Source: Angiostrongylus vasorum (lineage: Eukaryota > Nematoda > Chromadorea > Rhabditida > Metastrongylidae). Taken from it: a stretch of 64,000 bases of DNA. Each line of letters begins with the position of its first letter. The first letter of the stretch is position 1. Shown here one piece after another: positions 47,955 to 58,988 of the stretch. The stretch lies in NCBI GenBank assembly GCA_018806985.1, contig JADANN010000057.1, forward strand, positions 186,001 through 250,000, written 5' to 3'. The translations under genes and the position numbers were made by a program. The notes beneath the pieces were generated by a model. It was not told the DNA's origin, made no database searches, and saw only the letters and a program-made list of their open reading frames with translations.

Positions 47955-50900
47955 ATGTCCGACGAAGAGGAACAATAGTGGGTCATGCGTTCAAATTTCA
48001 ATACGTTTGTTCCTAATTCGTACTCACCAGGTGCCTATTGTGCAATTCCAGTAGCTCGTAACCTTACGGTTAATGCATCTAGTCATTCTGAATTGCCCTC
48101 CTCACATTCAGGTACTTCTTGTAGGAACCCATCCCTTCCTCATGACTACCCAGTTAGGGAACCAGGTGCACGCAATTCCTTACCATCGTCATCATCTCGC
48201 TTTTCTTCCCATAGATTATCTACTGATGACAGTAGACGAATAGAACACGCACTAAGCTCCAGGGTTACCCATGATGATGAAACTAATTCACTGTTAGAAC
48301 GTTATGGTATAAGAAAGACCTCAGTTGTTGAAAGACACTCTCAGAGCTATTTGAAACAGCACAGACATCAGCAGTCGGACTCAGACGGTGGGTTTAGTGC
48401 TGTTAGACGAAAATCAGATGCTACAGCCATTGATGCGGTGCTGAGTGGCGATGGGCTTAACCTAGCACGGACTCTTGATCGAAAGGAACCCTTCAGACAG
48501 CCGAATAGTGGTATTCAAGATATCACTCATGCGGAGTACTTAAACCGCCTTCTCGCTGCCCACAATCGGGTCGATGACCTTTTACGCTCTAGAGGATTAA
48601 GTGCTGAGGATGAGTCAAAGTATTTGCGTGCATGGGAGGCGATCCCTATAATAACAGAGAAAGTCTATCATAGAGTGCGAAAGCCAAGTAATTCTAGTGA
48701 CTCGGGCTTATCTACAGACAGCGACAGCGATCGAAGTCACCCAGAAGGAGCAAAAATAGAGGGCTTGGTGTGCGAGGAGTTCTCAAAGCTTGAGCTAAAT
48801 ATTACCTGCATGAAACTGTTTCCAATTCCTTGCTGTAGTATGCAATCGTCGTATTCATGTCAAGCTTCTCGCTCTAAGACCACGTCAAAAACCTTTAGCT
48901 TCGCTAAAAAACCATCGTTCAAACGTATTTCACAAATTATATTTATGCGGATACCGGTCAATGAATCGGTGAGCCATGTGTCTTCATCACGTCTGTACGC
49001 GAATGTGTCTGCTTCTTATGTATTGAAGCGCAAAGAAAAACTCTTAGTAACGAGAAAAGTTTTCCGTTCTCCTCGAAAGGGTGAATGTGTGCAAGTTTCG
49101 ATCACAGCAGCGCATTCTTTGAAGTCGCCGTTAGTCGTGAACCAGAAACAAAAGATTAAGCCTCAAATGCGACGCAAGCAGCCCCCTAAAATGAAAGGAT
49201 CGAGGGACCAAGAAAGCAAGCCAGTTACTGTTACAGGACAGCAAAGAATGGTGGTCATCGGTTTGCAGCCTTTGCTCAAGCACCCAGTGCCATTAACAGC
49301 CGAAATCTCTATTCAACATTGCAGTTTCTACCAGGTAACACATAAAGGTGTCAAACCGTCAACAGAAAAAAATGTGCGAATAAATTTGAGGTTAACAGAA
49401 CGCGCACCAAATAAGTGGGAGACAACTATAACGCTACCCACTACATTACGCTCCGTATTTGTTCATTTAGATGTGCCGCTGAAGAAAAAAGTTCGAAATG
49501 GCGCGAATTCACTACAGTTTGCTAAGGCTGCGCGTGTTATGGGAAAACTCGACTGGTCAATCACGACGGACTTAGCAAAGGATATCAGGCAACAGCCTAA
49601 AGTGAATCGGCTTAGAATTCCCGATTGTCTACTCCATTCAGATAAGGCGATCACCGAAGAAATCAGAAAGGTCAGACAGCATTTGAAAAGGGTAAAACCA
49701 GATGCTCTGAGCGGGTTCTGCGCTATGCCGAAGCAACCAACCCAAGTGAAGCTATTGAACGCCAATCAACAGAAGCAGAATCCAGAAAAAAGCTTTGTAA
49801 TATCACAAGTGAAGGAGAATTGTGGCTTTCACCCCAATTTTCTGCCGGCAACTGCTCCAAATCCGCTTTTTCAAAGCGCCGAACCACTGAGCCCTGTGGC
49901 CGATGAAACTCAGTCATATTTAAGTCAAAATGAAACAATTTATACATCTAATATTTTAAACTTGTCTGGCTCCGCCGATGGTGCTGCTATATCTTTTAAA
50001 GCAACATCCTACGAAACGAAAATTCCGGAGTTGTCGCATATTGATCGTCTTCTTATAGAGCATTTCATACGGTCCAAGCATATTCCCAGACCAAAGGCTC
50101 TCAGACAATGTGCTTCATTATATACACAGCAGTTAAAAGCTTCAGCACGACATTCAACACCTCCAAAAGTGGAATTCAGGCGAAGTAGAACGCCAGTACG
50201 CCGACCAAAACAAGCTCATCACCACTCATCACCTCCGATCTTAAGGAAGACGTTATGTAGCAACAAACAACTTTTGGAAAAACAACATCAACTAGATTGT
50301 CCACCACTTAAAAAGGTTGATCGTTCCCTGCAAAAGTCGAAAGTGAAAACCAGAAGTGCAAAACGATGGATACCGAGTTGGCGAAAGCACACTGAAGAGG
50401 AAGTAGCAGAAGAACATGAGGACGACGAAGAAGAAGAAGTGGAGGAAACCACCAGTATTGAGAAGAGCGACAGGTGATGTAAAATTTTTAGTTTCTATAG
50501 ATGTAATTCTTGCGATTGTTGTGACTTCAGAATGAATTCATATTAAAGCTGCGAGTTTTGATACGAAATAATCATGTCTTACAATATGATATTTCGTTAC
50601 AGTATTCCTCGTCGGTGAGTCGTCTCGTCCGCACTGTATTTATCTTATGGCATCACTCAAACAAATATTCCTGAGATCACAGACGGGATTTTTCAGTCAT
50701 CAACGTAACACAAAAGAACTCGAATATCGGTTCTAAGCAAACACGCATGCCACACTGTGTTCACTTTTAGAATGTTAACTACGGCGTGACTTACAAAAAT
50801 CTGCATGAAGTAGAAGAGAATTCAACACCGAATACTTACAAATACGATGTGAATGTAGCCACAACAATAACCTAGTACAATGATACACAACTAATACAAA

Positions 50901-53900
50901 TTTTGCAACCACCACCTAGCACAAACTATGGTTTAGAAACAAGCTGAAAACCCACCTAGATGTTGATGATAGCATGACCGAAGCGGAAAAAGCAATGGCG
51001 GTGAGAGATTGAAATTTTTTGGTTAATGTTAGCTGTTTTTTGACTATTGTTCTGAGATTTTAAATGGCCTTAACTTTTCAAGGTTTTATTAGAACTTTTC
51101 CAGGCCTCTAAAAGACGACAGTTTGAAGAACAGAAAAACAAGCTCCAGGAATATGACGAACGAAGGCGAATCGAGAGGGAGAAGGAGGAAGAGGAATTGA
51201 AAAAACTAAAAGAAAAGCAGGAAAGACGTAGATTAGAAAGAGAACAGGAGGAACGTGAGCAAGCTGAACGCCGAAAACAAGAGGAAGATCGTCGTCGCAA
51301 AGAGGAGGTATAAGTGTTCGTAAAAATCCCAAGCTTTGACCTAATATTGAAGCGAACTTGAAATGTTTATTTATGTAGAATTTTATGTTAAAGGAAGATC
51401 GAAAAGCAAAACAGGAAGAGGAAAAGCGAAGGAAGGATGAAGAAAAAATGAGAAGACAACAAATGTCTGGCGCTGCTTTCACAGCAACAGCTGGACAAGG
51501 CGGACGGTGAAAGTTTATCAAAAATCGTTTCCAACCGTTCTCCTTTCTAACACGACATCTTAAGTGGAATTTAATCACGTCTAGGCTCAGTATTTTACCA
51601 TTTACTGTTTAGCAACTTTGTAATACCTAAGAAATCGGAAAATCGCAATGACAAGTTCGGCAATATTGTACAAGCAAAACAGGAAATGGGAATGACCAAG
51701 GAGCAGCAAGAAGAAGCAAAGAGGGTCCGTTCATATAAGTGTTGTTAGATGCACTTTCTTCCAAACGTACGATTAGATCCCCTGTCTATTAATCTATTCC
51801 AGTAGAAAATTTTAGAATATCAAAGGAAGTACGGCAAAAAATATTTTGCGTTTAGTAATGCACGTAGCAGAAACTTTACCAGTTCACAAATCTTACGGAA
51901 CTTCAAGACAATGAAATGATGGAGAAAGGGTAGATTCGCAATCATAGCTAGTCATTCATTTTTTTGCACTGGTTTCAGCAAGCAATTATACTGGAAGTAC
52001 AAATATCTAGCAAAGGAAAAATTAAAGAAAAACTGGACAGGAAGTTTTTTTATAGCCGCAGTAGTTCGTCAAATAAAACCCTTTGCTTACAGCAACAGCG
52101 CTTCCTTAAATAAAACGCGACATTTTATTGCCCTTCTAATGCGAATATTCCGCCGTCTTCAACCCCACTACTTATTTCTTCACATCTAAAATAGAAATAA
52201 TTTATAAAAAGTATAAAGCTAGAAATAGTTCGTTCGGCGCTGATCAATTCCTTAGAGATGCGTTATGCATGCCAACCATATTTACCCCTACAGATTGCTA
52301 CATACGTATCAGATCAGAGCTTCTATCCCCTCTCGACAGGGATGGAGAGCTCGGTTAGAGCTAACCCTAGTCGTACGATCGAGGTAGCATCCATTTTTGC
52401 ATTGTAAGGCACCTCTATCCACTGATGCACACTCACTCCAGCAAAAAAATACAGAATCTATCATCATTGTAGGAGTTCCATTCGACGAAATTGCTGAAGC
52501 AGCCATTAATGGCACGTAGTGTTCAAGTTAAGGCGCGTGTGACACAGTGGTTAGAGGCGCCCTGCAACACACACGTGGAGTCGAACCCTGTGCCCACACC
52601 CCACCAAGCCTTCCATCCCTCCGGGGTCGGCAAATTGGTACCAGACTTGTCTGGGAGGATAGCAGCACTGGCTCGATACATCGGTAGGCCACCACGAGTC
52701 ATTGTATAGGCGAGATATGCATTCAATCACTTCCAAACGATGCTTAGTAAACTTGAGTGCATGGCGCGTCCCTCACGGATTGATCAACTCCGAGTACACT
52801 TTTTGCTTTATTTTAGTGTTCAAGTCCAGATTAAACATAAATTGCTACTATCCGTAGCATTATCGCTGAAACATTTCCTGTGTAACGCTTAACATTGCCA
52901 GTCAAAATATTATTAAATACTACGAAAATGGTCAAAGAGTTTTAAAACTGCGTACATTGCGAGGAACATAGGTGATGTCAAACATGCTTACAAAGCGTTG
53001 TTCACCAGTCGAATAATTAGTGCTACACTATTTCAGACCCACGACGACATTAGGCATTTGTCAAATTTAGGGGTGACATTTTTTCACAAATAATTTAGGA
53101 GATAAGCAGAAATTATTTTAGTCATTCCTTGCCTCCGTAGCAAGAGGCATACCTCTTTCCTCTGATTTGCAATCAAACGATCTTAAAGCGAAAATCAAGG
53201 AACTGCACCAGCGTATCTGCAAGCTGGAAGCTGAAAAATACGACCTCGAGAAGCGCCATGAACGACAAGAGTACGATGTAAGCTGTTTTCACCGAAAAAT
53301 CTAATTATTTTTATCATTGGTAACTCTATTTTACATCACCGTATTTCCGTGAAAACATCTCGTAGCGATATGGAAATAATTTTTTTGCTTCATTTAATCC
53401 TAACGAATATAGTGAAATTCCAATAACTGTTATATTTGTAACATGCAGTTGTTTGATTTCTGTGATTCGTTAGAGATTTCAGTTGAAGGAACTCAACGAA
53501 CGCCAGCGTCAAGTAGCACGTAACAACGCACTAAAGAAAGGAATTGATCCTGCGGACGCTGCTGCATCAAAATATCCAGTGCGTTTACTTGCTGAAATCA
53601 GAACCTCTGGAAGAGAATGCCAAAAAAAAGAGATCAATCACAATTACATTCATTTTTTCTCAATTCCCCTATAAAAAACACTGACGAATTCCAATCAGCG
53701 ATCATAAAAAAAGCTGTGCTATTGTAAAAGTCCACTATTTTCATTTAACATTATGGAGAGTATAGTTATGCAAGCGTAAGTGCTGATGAGGTAACAGCAT
53801 CTCTCTGTGACGTTCTGGAAAAGCCAACTTACATAGCGATATGATCTAAACGTATGCTGAAGTGTTTTACAACATTTCACTTTACTAAGATCGTTCACCA

Positions 53901-54476
53901 GTGCAGCGGATATGGTGAACTTGAAGTTTTAGTGCGAAATAGTCGGTTAATACGAAACCTTAAAATAAGCCCTAAATGATTTGAAATGAATATATACATA
54001 GAACCAAACTTTCTAGAGCTGTTCCTGAATTTTATAGAGGTGAAACCCATTTAAAATAATAATATTTTTTATGAATGGTTAGCTCTTGTATGTGTGTCTT
54101 TGTCTACGTGTTATTTTAGCCAAAGGTTCAAATCGTCTCAAAATATGATCGTCAGATTGACCGTCGTAATTTTAATGAACGTCGTCGTGTCTATGATAAT
54201 AAGAATGCCTATCCATGTTTTCCCGGCGTTCCACCACCACCTGCGCTTTTCGAGAAGGTGATACTGAAAATAGAAGCTGACCGAGACGACGATGTGCGTT
54301 GACGTAGTATCATTGTTTACAATATTTTCTATAGACTCAGAGCTTATTCTTTGTGCTTTTAAAACCTAATTAGTTTTAATATGCTTTTTGGCATGAGCAT
54401 GTAATTGTTCCCTGTCCTCACGTCTTCGTATCTAACACTTTCGTTCCTGATTTGCTCATTTCAGGACTACGAGTAG
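47955..54476 (+). CDS. Troponin T
   Basis: Tropomyosin-binding subunit of the thin-filament troponin complex. Exons read by eye: 47955-47977 (MSDEEEQ plus a split codon), an acidic exon ending at 50473, 50937-51000, 51104-51307, 51379 or 51394-51506, 51613-51724, 53122-53277, 53483-53578, 54120-54293 and 54465-54476 (DYE, TAG). Hallmarks are MTEAEKAMA, a long Glu/Arg/Lys helix (EREKEEEELKKLKEKQE), NIVQAKQEMGMTKEQQEEAK, ICKLEAEKYDLEKRHERQEYD-type heptads and LKELNERQRQVARN. All phases agree. The C-terminus (CFPGVPPPPALFEK) differs from what I recall of C. elegans MUP-2, so a tnt-2/3/4-type paralogue is more likely. The link from exon 1 into the acidic exon is the weak point: the only in-phase acceptor, at 50379-50381, has a poor pyrimidine tract. 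Splicing straight from exon 1 to 50937 would create TAA. Confidence 0.85.
47985..50473 (+). CDS. Giant in-frame 5' exon of troponin T (N-terminal extension)
   Basis: An uninterrupted frame of about 830 codons in the same frame as MSDEEEQ, separated from it by a single TAG. Residues 1-180 are Ser/Arg/His-rich; 180-255 include EYLNRLLAAHNRVDDLLRSR and a Ser/Asp run (SSDSGLSTDSDSDRS). The middle is Lys-rich and basic with beta-like stretches (NVRINLRLTE, ETTITLPTTLRSVFVHLDVP). Residues 685-760 contain HIDRLLIEHFIRSKH and an RRSRTPVRRP motif. The last 27 residues are the Glu/Asp-rich segment expected at the N-terminus of troponin T. The exon ends at a GTGATG donor that joins the next troponin exon in phase. 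Translation could start at ATG 47985 or come from an upstream exon. The 800-residue part is not recognised as any known domain and is probably largely disordered. Confidence 0.75.
50478..50936. other. Troponin T intron
   Basis: Bounded by the donor at 50474 and the GTTTAG acceptor at 50936. Nothing else recognised. Confidence 0.6.
52228..52440 (-). mobile_element. SINE family A, partial copy in troponin T intron
   Basis: The left end GTTCGGCGCTGATCAATTCC is the family tail and the right end CACCTCTATCCACTGATGCAC is the head; the middle is shortened or diverged. Opposite orientation to the gene. Confidence 0.55.
52529..52813 (+). mobile_element. tRNA-derived SINE (family A), type copy with perfect TSD
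   Basis: A 285 bp element flanked by a perfect 12 bp duplication TAGTGTTCAAGT at 52517-52528 and 52814-52825. The head contains TGACACAGTGG (box A, ten of eleven) and GAGTCGAACCC in the box B position about 40 bases later. The body is GC-rich with GTCTGGGAGGATAGCAGCAC, the tail is GATTGATCAACTCCGAG, and it ends in GCTTTATTTT. Transcription would be by RNA polymerase III and mobility would rely on a partner LINE. It sits in the sense direction within a troponin T intron. Confidence 0.9.
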
Positions 54477-54576
54477 AGTCATTCGTCAAGTTCACGTTGA
54501 TGTCGAACGACACTCTTGGTATTTTGACAGTCATTACATGTCATAAAGTGTTAGCATGTTTGTGTAGTCTTCGTGA

Positions 54577-55077
54577 ACGTTGTCTAAAATATGTTAACTG
54601 CTTTAACTTTTATTCACTGCCTATTACAATTTCTCGTGCAGAGTATTACGTGTGATACAATCACAACGATGCTGAGATATTTGCAAAACTCCAGACCGCA
54701 GGTGTTTTGCGGTGGGGAACGAACGCGCTATTACCCTTCTTCGCAGCTAACGCGTTAACCGTCACACCATGCGAGTCCTATGTTTCGCCTGTCTCTCAGC
54801 TAGTTCTAGTAGTCTAGTAGCTGAGTCCTAGTAGTCTACTAGTTGAGAGACAGGCGAAACGAAGGACCCGCATGGTGTGGTAGTGAACGCATCAGCCCCC
54901 CGGAAAGGGTAATAGCGCGTTCGTTCCCCACCGCAGACTCCTGCGATCCGCAGTTTTGCAAATATCTCAGCATCATTAAAGTTATATTTCGCAATACATA
55001 CCCCTGCCGCTAAAAAAGAGTAGGCAGCAAATAATAAGTCAAAATATCTCAGCATCATTATGTCAACTGCCTCAACA
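54577..55077. mobile_element. Palindromic tRNA-like retroposon, inverted pair
   Basis: The minus-oriented arm at about 54608-54810 and the plus-oriented arm at about 54842-55045 are joined head to head, the heads carrying the tRNA-like GGTGTGGTAGTGAACGC. The flanks ATGTTAACTGCTTTAAC (54591-54607) and ATGTCAACTGCCTCAAC (55060-55076) match at fourteen of seventeen positions and may be an aged target-site duplication. It lies just downstream of the troponin T stop codon. Confidence 0.7.
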
Positions 55078-55167
55078 GTGAGGGTTATGAAGAGCTGATT
55101 TAACTGAAAGAAAAGAAAATGAGTCCAAAAGAATGAACCTCAAGAAGTCAATTAACAAACAGCAACG

Positions 55168-55171
<4 letters not shown>

Positions 55172-55206
<35 letters not shown>
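55172..55206. repeat. TA microsatellite at the 3' side of RTE copy 2
   Basis: Pure TA dinucleotides. A matching TA tract lies at the other end of the RTE copy. Confidence 0.95.
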
Positions 55207-55209
<3 letters not shown>

Positions 55210-57403
55210 CTGTATCACCTACAGTCCCGTTGATCGTCGACTGGTCGAGTGACTCCAGCGGTAAGTGTCAGTAAATCTTCCATTTTTTCTCTGTCGCATG
55301 CAAGAGTTGTCCAGTGAGTTCTCCTCGCTCCAGGGACTTGTCGAGCATCCTATCTTTCTTCTAGGTTCTTCGTGAAGAACTCTGACCATCGGGTCGGTGG
55401 CCTTCCTGCAGTGCGTTTGACATCCCGAGGGAATCCAGTCACTAACGGCTCTTGTCCATCGGTTGTCATTCATACGCATTATGTGTCCGGCCCACCTTAT
55501 CTTCGACTGTTTGGCGCACAGAACGGCATCTTTAATTTTTGATCGTTGACGCAGGTCGGACTTTCGTGTCCCATCCCTTACTTGCGTGAAACGGGATACT
55601 CATGCCATCTTCCTTTAGACCGCGCGTTCGATAACGCTGAGTGATCATCCATCCCTGCTTACTCACTGAAAAGGTTTCTGACGCATACGTTAGACCAGAA
55701 AGTACCATTGAGTCGAAAAGGTGGGCACGCAGTCGGGTGTTCCTTGTTCTCTTTACTACATCCTCGATGCTCTTGAAAGCTCCCCTAGCTGCTCGTTTAC
55801 TTCAGCTCAGCTCTGGAGCTAAGTCGTCCATCATATTGATTTCCCGACCTAGATAGACATAACTAGAGCATTCGGAGATATTCGATCCGTTGAGAATGAA
55901 TGGGGCATGCGAAACCAATCCGTTCCTCATGAGCATTGTTCTTGTGAGATTTAGTCGAAGACCAGTCTCTCCACAGCTTTATCAAACTCCGTAAGCACAC
56001 GTTCCGCTTGGCTAATGTTTGCGTTATAAGGACGACGTCACCAGCAGAGCGAAGATGGTGTAACAGCCGACCATAGATTTTCATTTCCATATTATCCCAT
56101 TCCAATGTTCGCATGACGTTCTGGAGGGTGGCGGTTAATAATTTTGGCGAGATGGTATGGCCTTGCCTAACCCCCTCTTTTTGACGTCAATGTTAATATC
56201 GTTGTAGAATGGTGATTACTTGATTGTGAAATTTTTGTACAGCTCACGAAGAATCTTTATGTACTGAGTAGGGACTCCTTGACTATCCAGGGCTTCAAAG
56301 ACTGCATCTATCTCGACTGAATCAAAGGTCTTTTGTAACTGCTTGCTCACATGGCTGTCCTTCGTCCAGTGTTCTGTCAATCTTGTTTAGGATAACTCGA
56401 GTGAAAAGTTCTTAGACGACAGACAGCAAGCAGATTGGGAGATAATTGCCGATATCGTATAGGTCACCCTTCTTGAAAAATAACACGGTTTTGGTGGCCT
56501 TCCACTGAGTAGAGACATTGCATCCAGACAGGTAACGTGTGAAGAGCCGAGTCACTGTGTTTACCAGGACTGGCAGAAGGTTCTTCAGGTGTTCTGGTCT
56601 TATCCTGTCCGACTTGGTGCTGTTCGATTTTTCACCGACGAAAGAGCATGTCGGATTTCGGAAGGCAGAACTGGAGGCACGACATATCCATTTTCTTTTA
56701 TTTCAAATAATGGAAGGAGGACGTGGCTATCGAAGAGATCTGAGTAGTATTTGTGAATGATTTTTCTCCAATGCATTTCTGGACGCTGTAACTGTTCCTG
56801 TCTCGGCGTCGGAGTGCAATCATCTTGGTCTTGTAATAGGCGATAATTCGGTGGGCCTTGCGATTGCTTTTCCCAGCCTCTGCAGCTTCGACCATTACTG
56901 CTGTTCTTCTCTCTCTACGATTTTCTTTTATCGCCTGTCTGCCTTGTTTTTACAAGTTCGGACGTTAGTCCTCGGTTTACTCTAGCTCGTGCGATTCCAC
57001 GCTGGCGTATCAGCTCGCGTGTTTCTGGAGACAGTCGTCTCTTGGTGACCATCGAAATCTCAGCTTCCATAGCGCTAACGTGATGATGTTGAATGAGCCG
57101 ATCGTATTCTTCGTCGATGTTATCGACAACGGCATTTTCCCAACAGCCGACTAATGAATTGAATAAGTCCCAGTTTGTGGTGGTTCTGGGACCTCGGTTT
57201 TTGAATATAGCGGCTTTTTCTCCTTTCTGCGAGAAATATAATCTTGCACGAGTGGGAGTCGGTGGTCTGATCCTGTGTAGAATTTTGGAACAACAGCGAC
57301 ATCGGTTAGGCAAATCCTTCTATTACTGTGATATGGTCTATATCGTAATGGTACTCTCCACTGGGAGATTCCCACGTCCAGCGTTGAGGGTGGGGGCTTC
57401 TGG

Positions 57404-57405
<2 letters not shown>
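55207..57405 (-). mobile_element. RTE-type non-LTR retrotransposon, 5'-truncated (copy 2)
   Basis: Read on minus it begins within the endonuclease (RWTWESPSGEYHYDIDHI), continues through the linker (WDLFNSLVGCWE) and reverse transcriptase, and ends with the C-terminal MRMNDNRWTRAVSDW region and GGTGATA tail. About 105 bases of reverse transcriptase present in copy 1 are deleted near 56338. The active-site box is SAGD (56037-56048). It shares the Asp-to-Gly change and other details with copy 1, so the two are sister copies. Both ends abut TA repeats. Confidence 0.9.

Positions 57406-57445
<40 letters not shown>
57406..57445. repeat. TA microsatellite at the 5' side of RTE copy 2
   Basis: Pure TA dinucleotides followed by ATGCATATGCATAT. 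With 55172-55206 it suggests insertion of the element into a pre-existing TA tract, or TA gained at both ends. Confidence 0.95.
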
Positions 57446-57448
<3 letters not shown>

Positions 57449-58240
57449 TATGCATATTTGTGGTTATTGGTGTTTCTACACTAGATAGTGTAAGCTCGTA
57501 CGGTTCACAATTAACAAAATTCCGCTTGTTTGACCATTCGGGCCAGCAATTAGTTACTAAGTTCTTAAACATAAAACCCTTTCCGAACAATATTTCGTAA
57601 GAATGGTGCTTGCGAGGTCTTTGTTATACATGTAATTTTCATGAAATTACCTTAAACGGGATTACACATTAAGCTATTTTCGCACTACCTCTCGTAGCAA
57701 TCAGGAAACATGTCAGTGCAGATTATAAATCACATTATTTATTCACTTTATACACGACCCGTGAAATACTGTGTGGATCTCGGCAATTCTTTCATTTACC
57801 TCTTTGTCCGATATCTGTTATCTCACGAAGGTCTTATAATTCTTGTATGGTTCGGCTGCTACTTTAGGGCTTTGTCTCCTTTAATGCGGATCGATAGATT
57901 CTCCCTGGAATCCTGGTATATCTGTGTTATAGCTTTACCAAGCGCTTAGTGCAGGATTTCGCCAGCCTTGATAAATTGCAGAAAGCTTTTCTCATGCAAG
58001 TCAGATACTAATTATGGATGGGATGCTTTACTGGCATATAGATGGGTCGCACCAGCGAATATGCGCGTATTGTACGGCATTATAACCAGTGACCTTCTAG
58101 CGCCCTAGAAATAGATTTAGACGAGAAGCGCGGTTAATTTCGTTCGATGAAGCAGCAGCATTTCGGTCATTTCAAATTCATAACTTTTCCTTTTTATTCA
58201 ACTATTTACTGCCTTTAAATTTTCTGCACATAAATGATTA
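57446..58240. other. Unassigned sequence
   Basis: A 79-codon hydrophobic frame at 57710-57949 has no splice or homology support. Nothing else recognised. Confidence 0.35.
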
Positions 58241-58350
58241 TGCATATATATACATCTATATGCATATATATATATATGTATGTGCAAATATATATATATA
58301 TATATGATAATATATATAATATAAATATATAAAATAAACAGAAACATTGC

Positions 58351-58407
<57 letters not shown>
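58241..58407. repeat. TA-rich microsatellite
   Basis: Interrupted TA/TATG tracts, pure from about 58352. The open frames here (Tyr/Ile) are repeat artefacts. The tail of the SINE at 58408 starts directly at its edge. Confidence 0.95.
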
Positions 58408-58409
<2 letters not shown>

Positions 58410-58692
58410 AAGATAAAAAGGATAAAGCTGTTGCAGTTGATCAATCCCTGAGGGATGCGCTATGACTTCTACTTCATTAAGCATGGTCGGAGGTAACTGA
58501 ATTCATATCTGCCCTTTACAATGATTAGCAGTGACCAGCCGAGGCATCGTACAGTGCTGTTGTTATCTTCCCAAACAAGTCTGGTACCAATTTGCCGACC
58601 TCGGAGGGATGGAGGGCTTGCTGAGCTTGACGCCGGGATCAATCCCATGTGTATTGCAGGGCGCCTCCTACTACTGCTCTACACGTGCCTTC
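58408..58692 (-). mobile_element. tRNA-derived SINE (family A)
   Basis: The tail GGATAAAGCTGTTGCAG and GATCAATCCCTGAGGG are at left; the head with GGGATCAATCCC (box B side) and CTACTGCTCTACACGTG (box A side) is at right. Full length, with its 3' end against the TA microsatellite. Confidence 0.85.
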
Positions 58693-58717
58693 CACCCCCA
58701 TATATATGTACGGAAAG

Positions 58718-58988
58718 CTTTTTTCGGCGTTCCTCAATCTCTGAGCGGGGCGTCGTGCTTTCCACTCCATCACGAATCGTTAGAGGTGATCGAATACGTG
58801 TCCGGCCCACGCAATGACTTCCGGTGGCCTACTGATGCGAGTCAGTGCTGCTATCCTCCCAAACAAGTCTGATATCAATTTGCGCATCTCGGAAGAGTCG
58901 AAAGCTTCATGACCCTGAGACTCAGGATCGAATCAAAGACCGCGTGTGTATTGTAGGGCACCTCTAACCACTGCACTGTCACTCGTCC
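58718..58988 (-). mobile_element. tRNA-derived SINE (family A), second of a tandem pair
   Basis: Same orientation as the neighbour 25 bases away. The tail GGAAAGCTTTTTTCGGCG is at left; the head contains AGGATCGAATC and CCACTGCACTGTCAC at right. More diverged than its neighbour, so the two inserted separately rather than by recent duplication. Confidence 0.75.

Noticed and set aside
49463..49947. Minus-strand frames of 74-100 codons inside the giant exon
   Set aside because: Shadows of the long plus-strand frame.
51070..51578. Minus-strand Ser/Arg- and Phe/Leu-rich frames
   Set aside because: Antisense of the troponin T charged helix exons.
57710..57949. 79-codon hydrophobic frame, resembling a membrane segment
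   Set aside because: No start or splice context, AT-driven Ile/Tyr/Leu composition, no recognised pattern.
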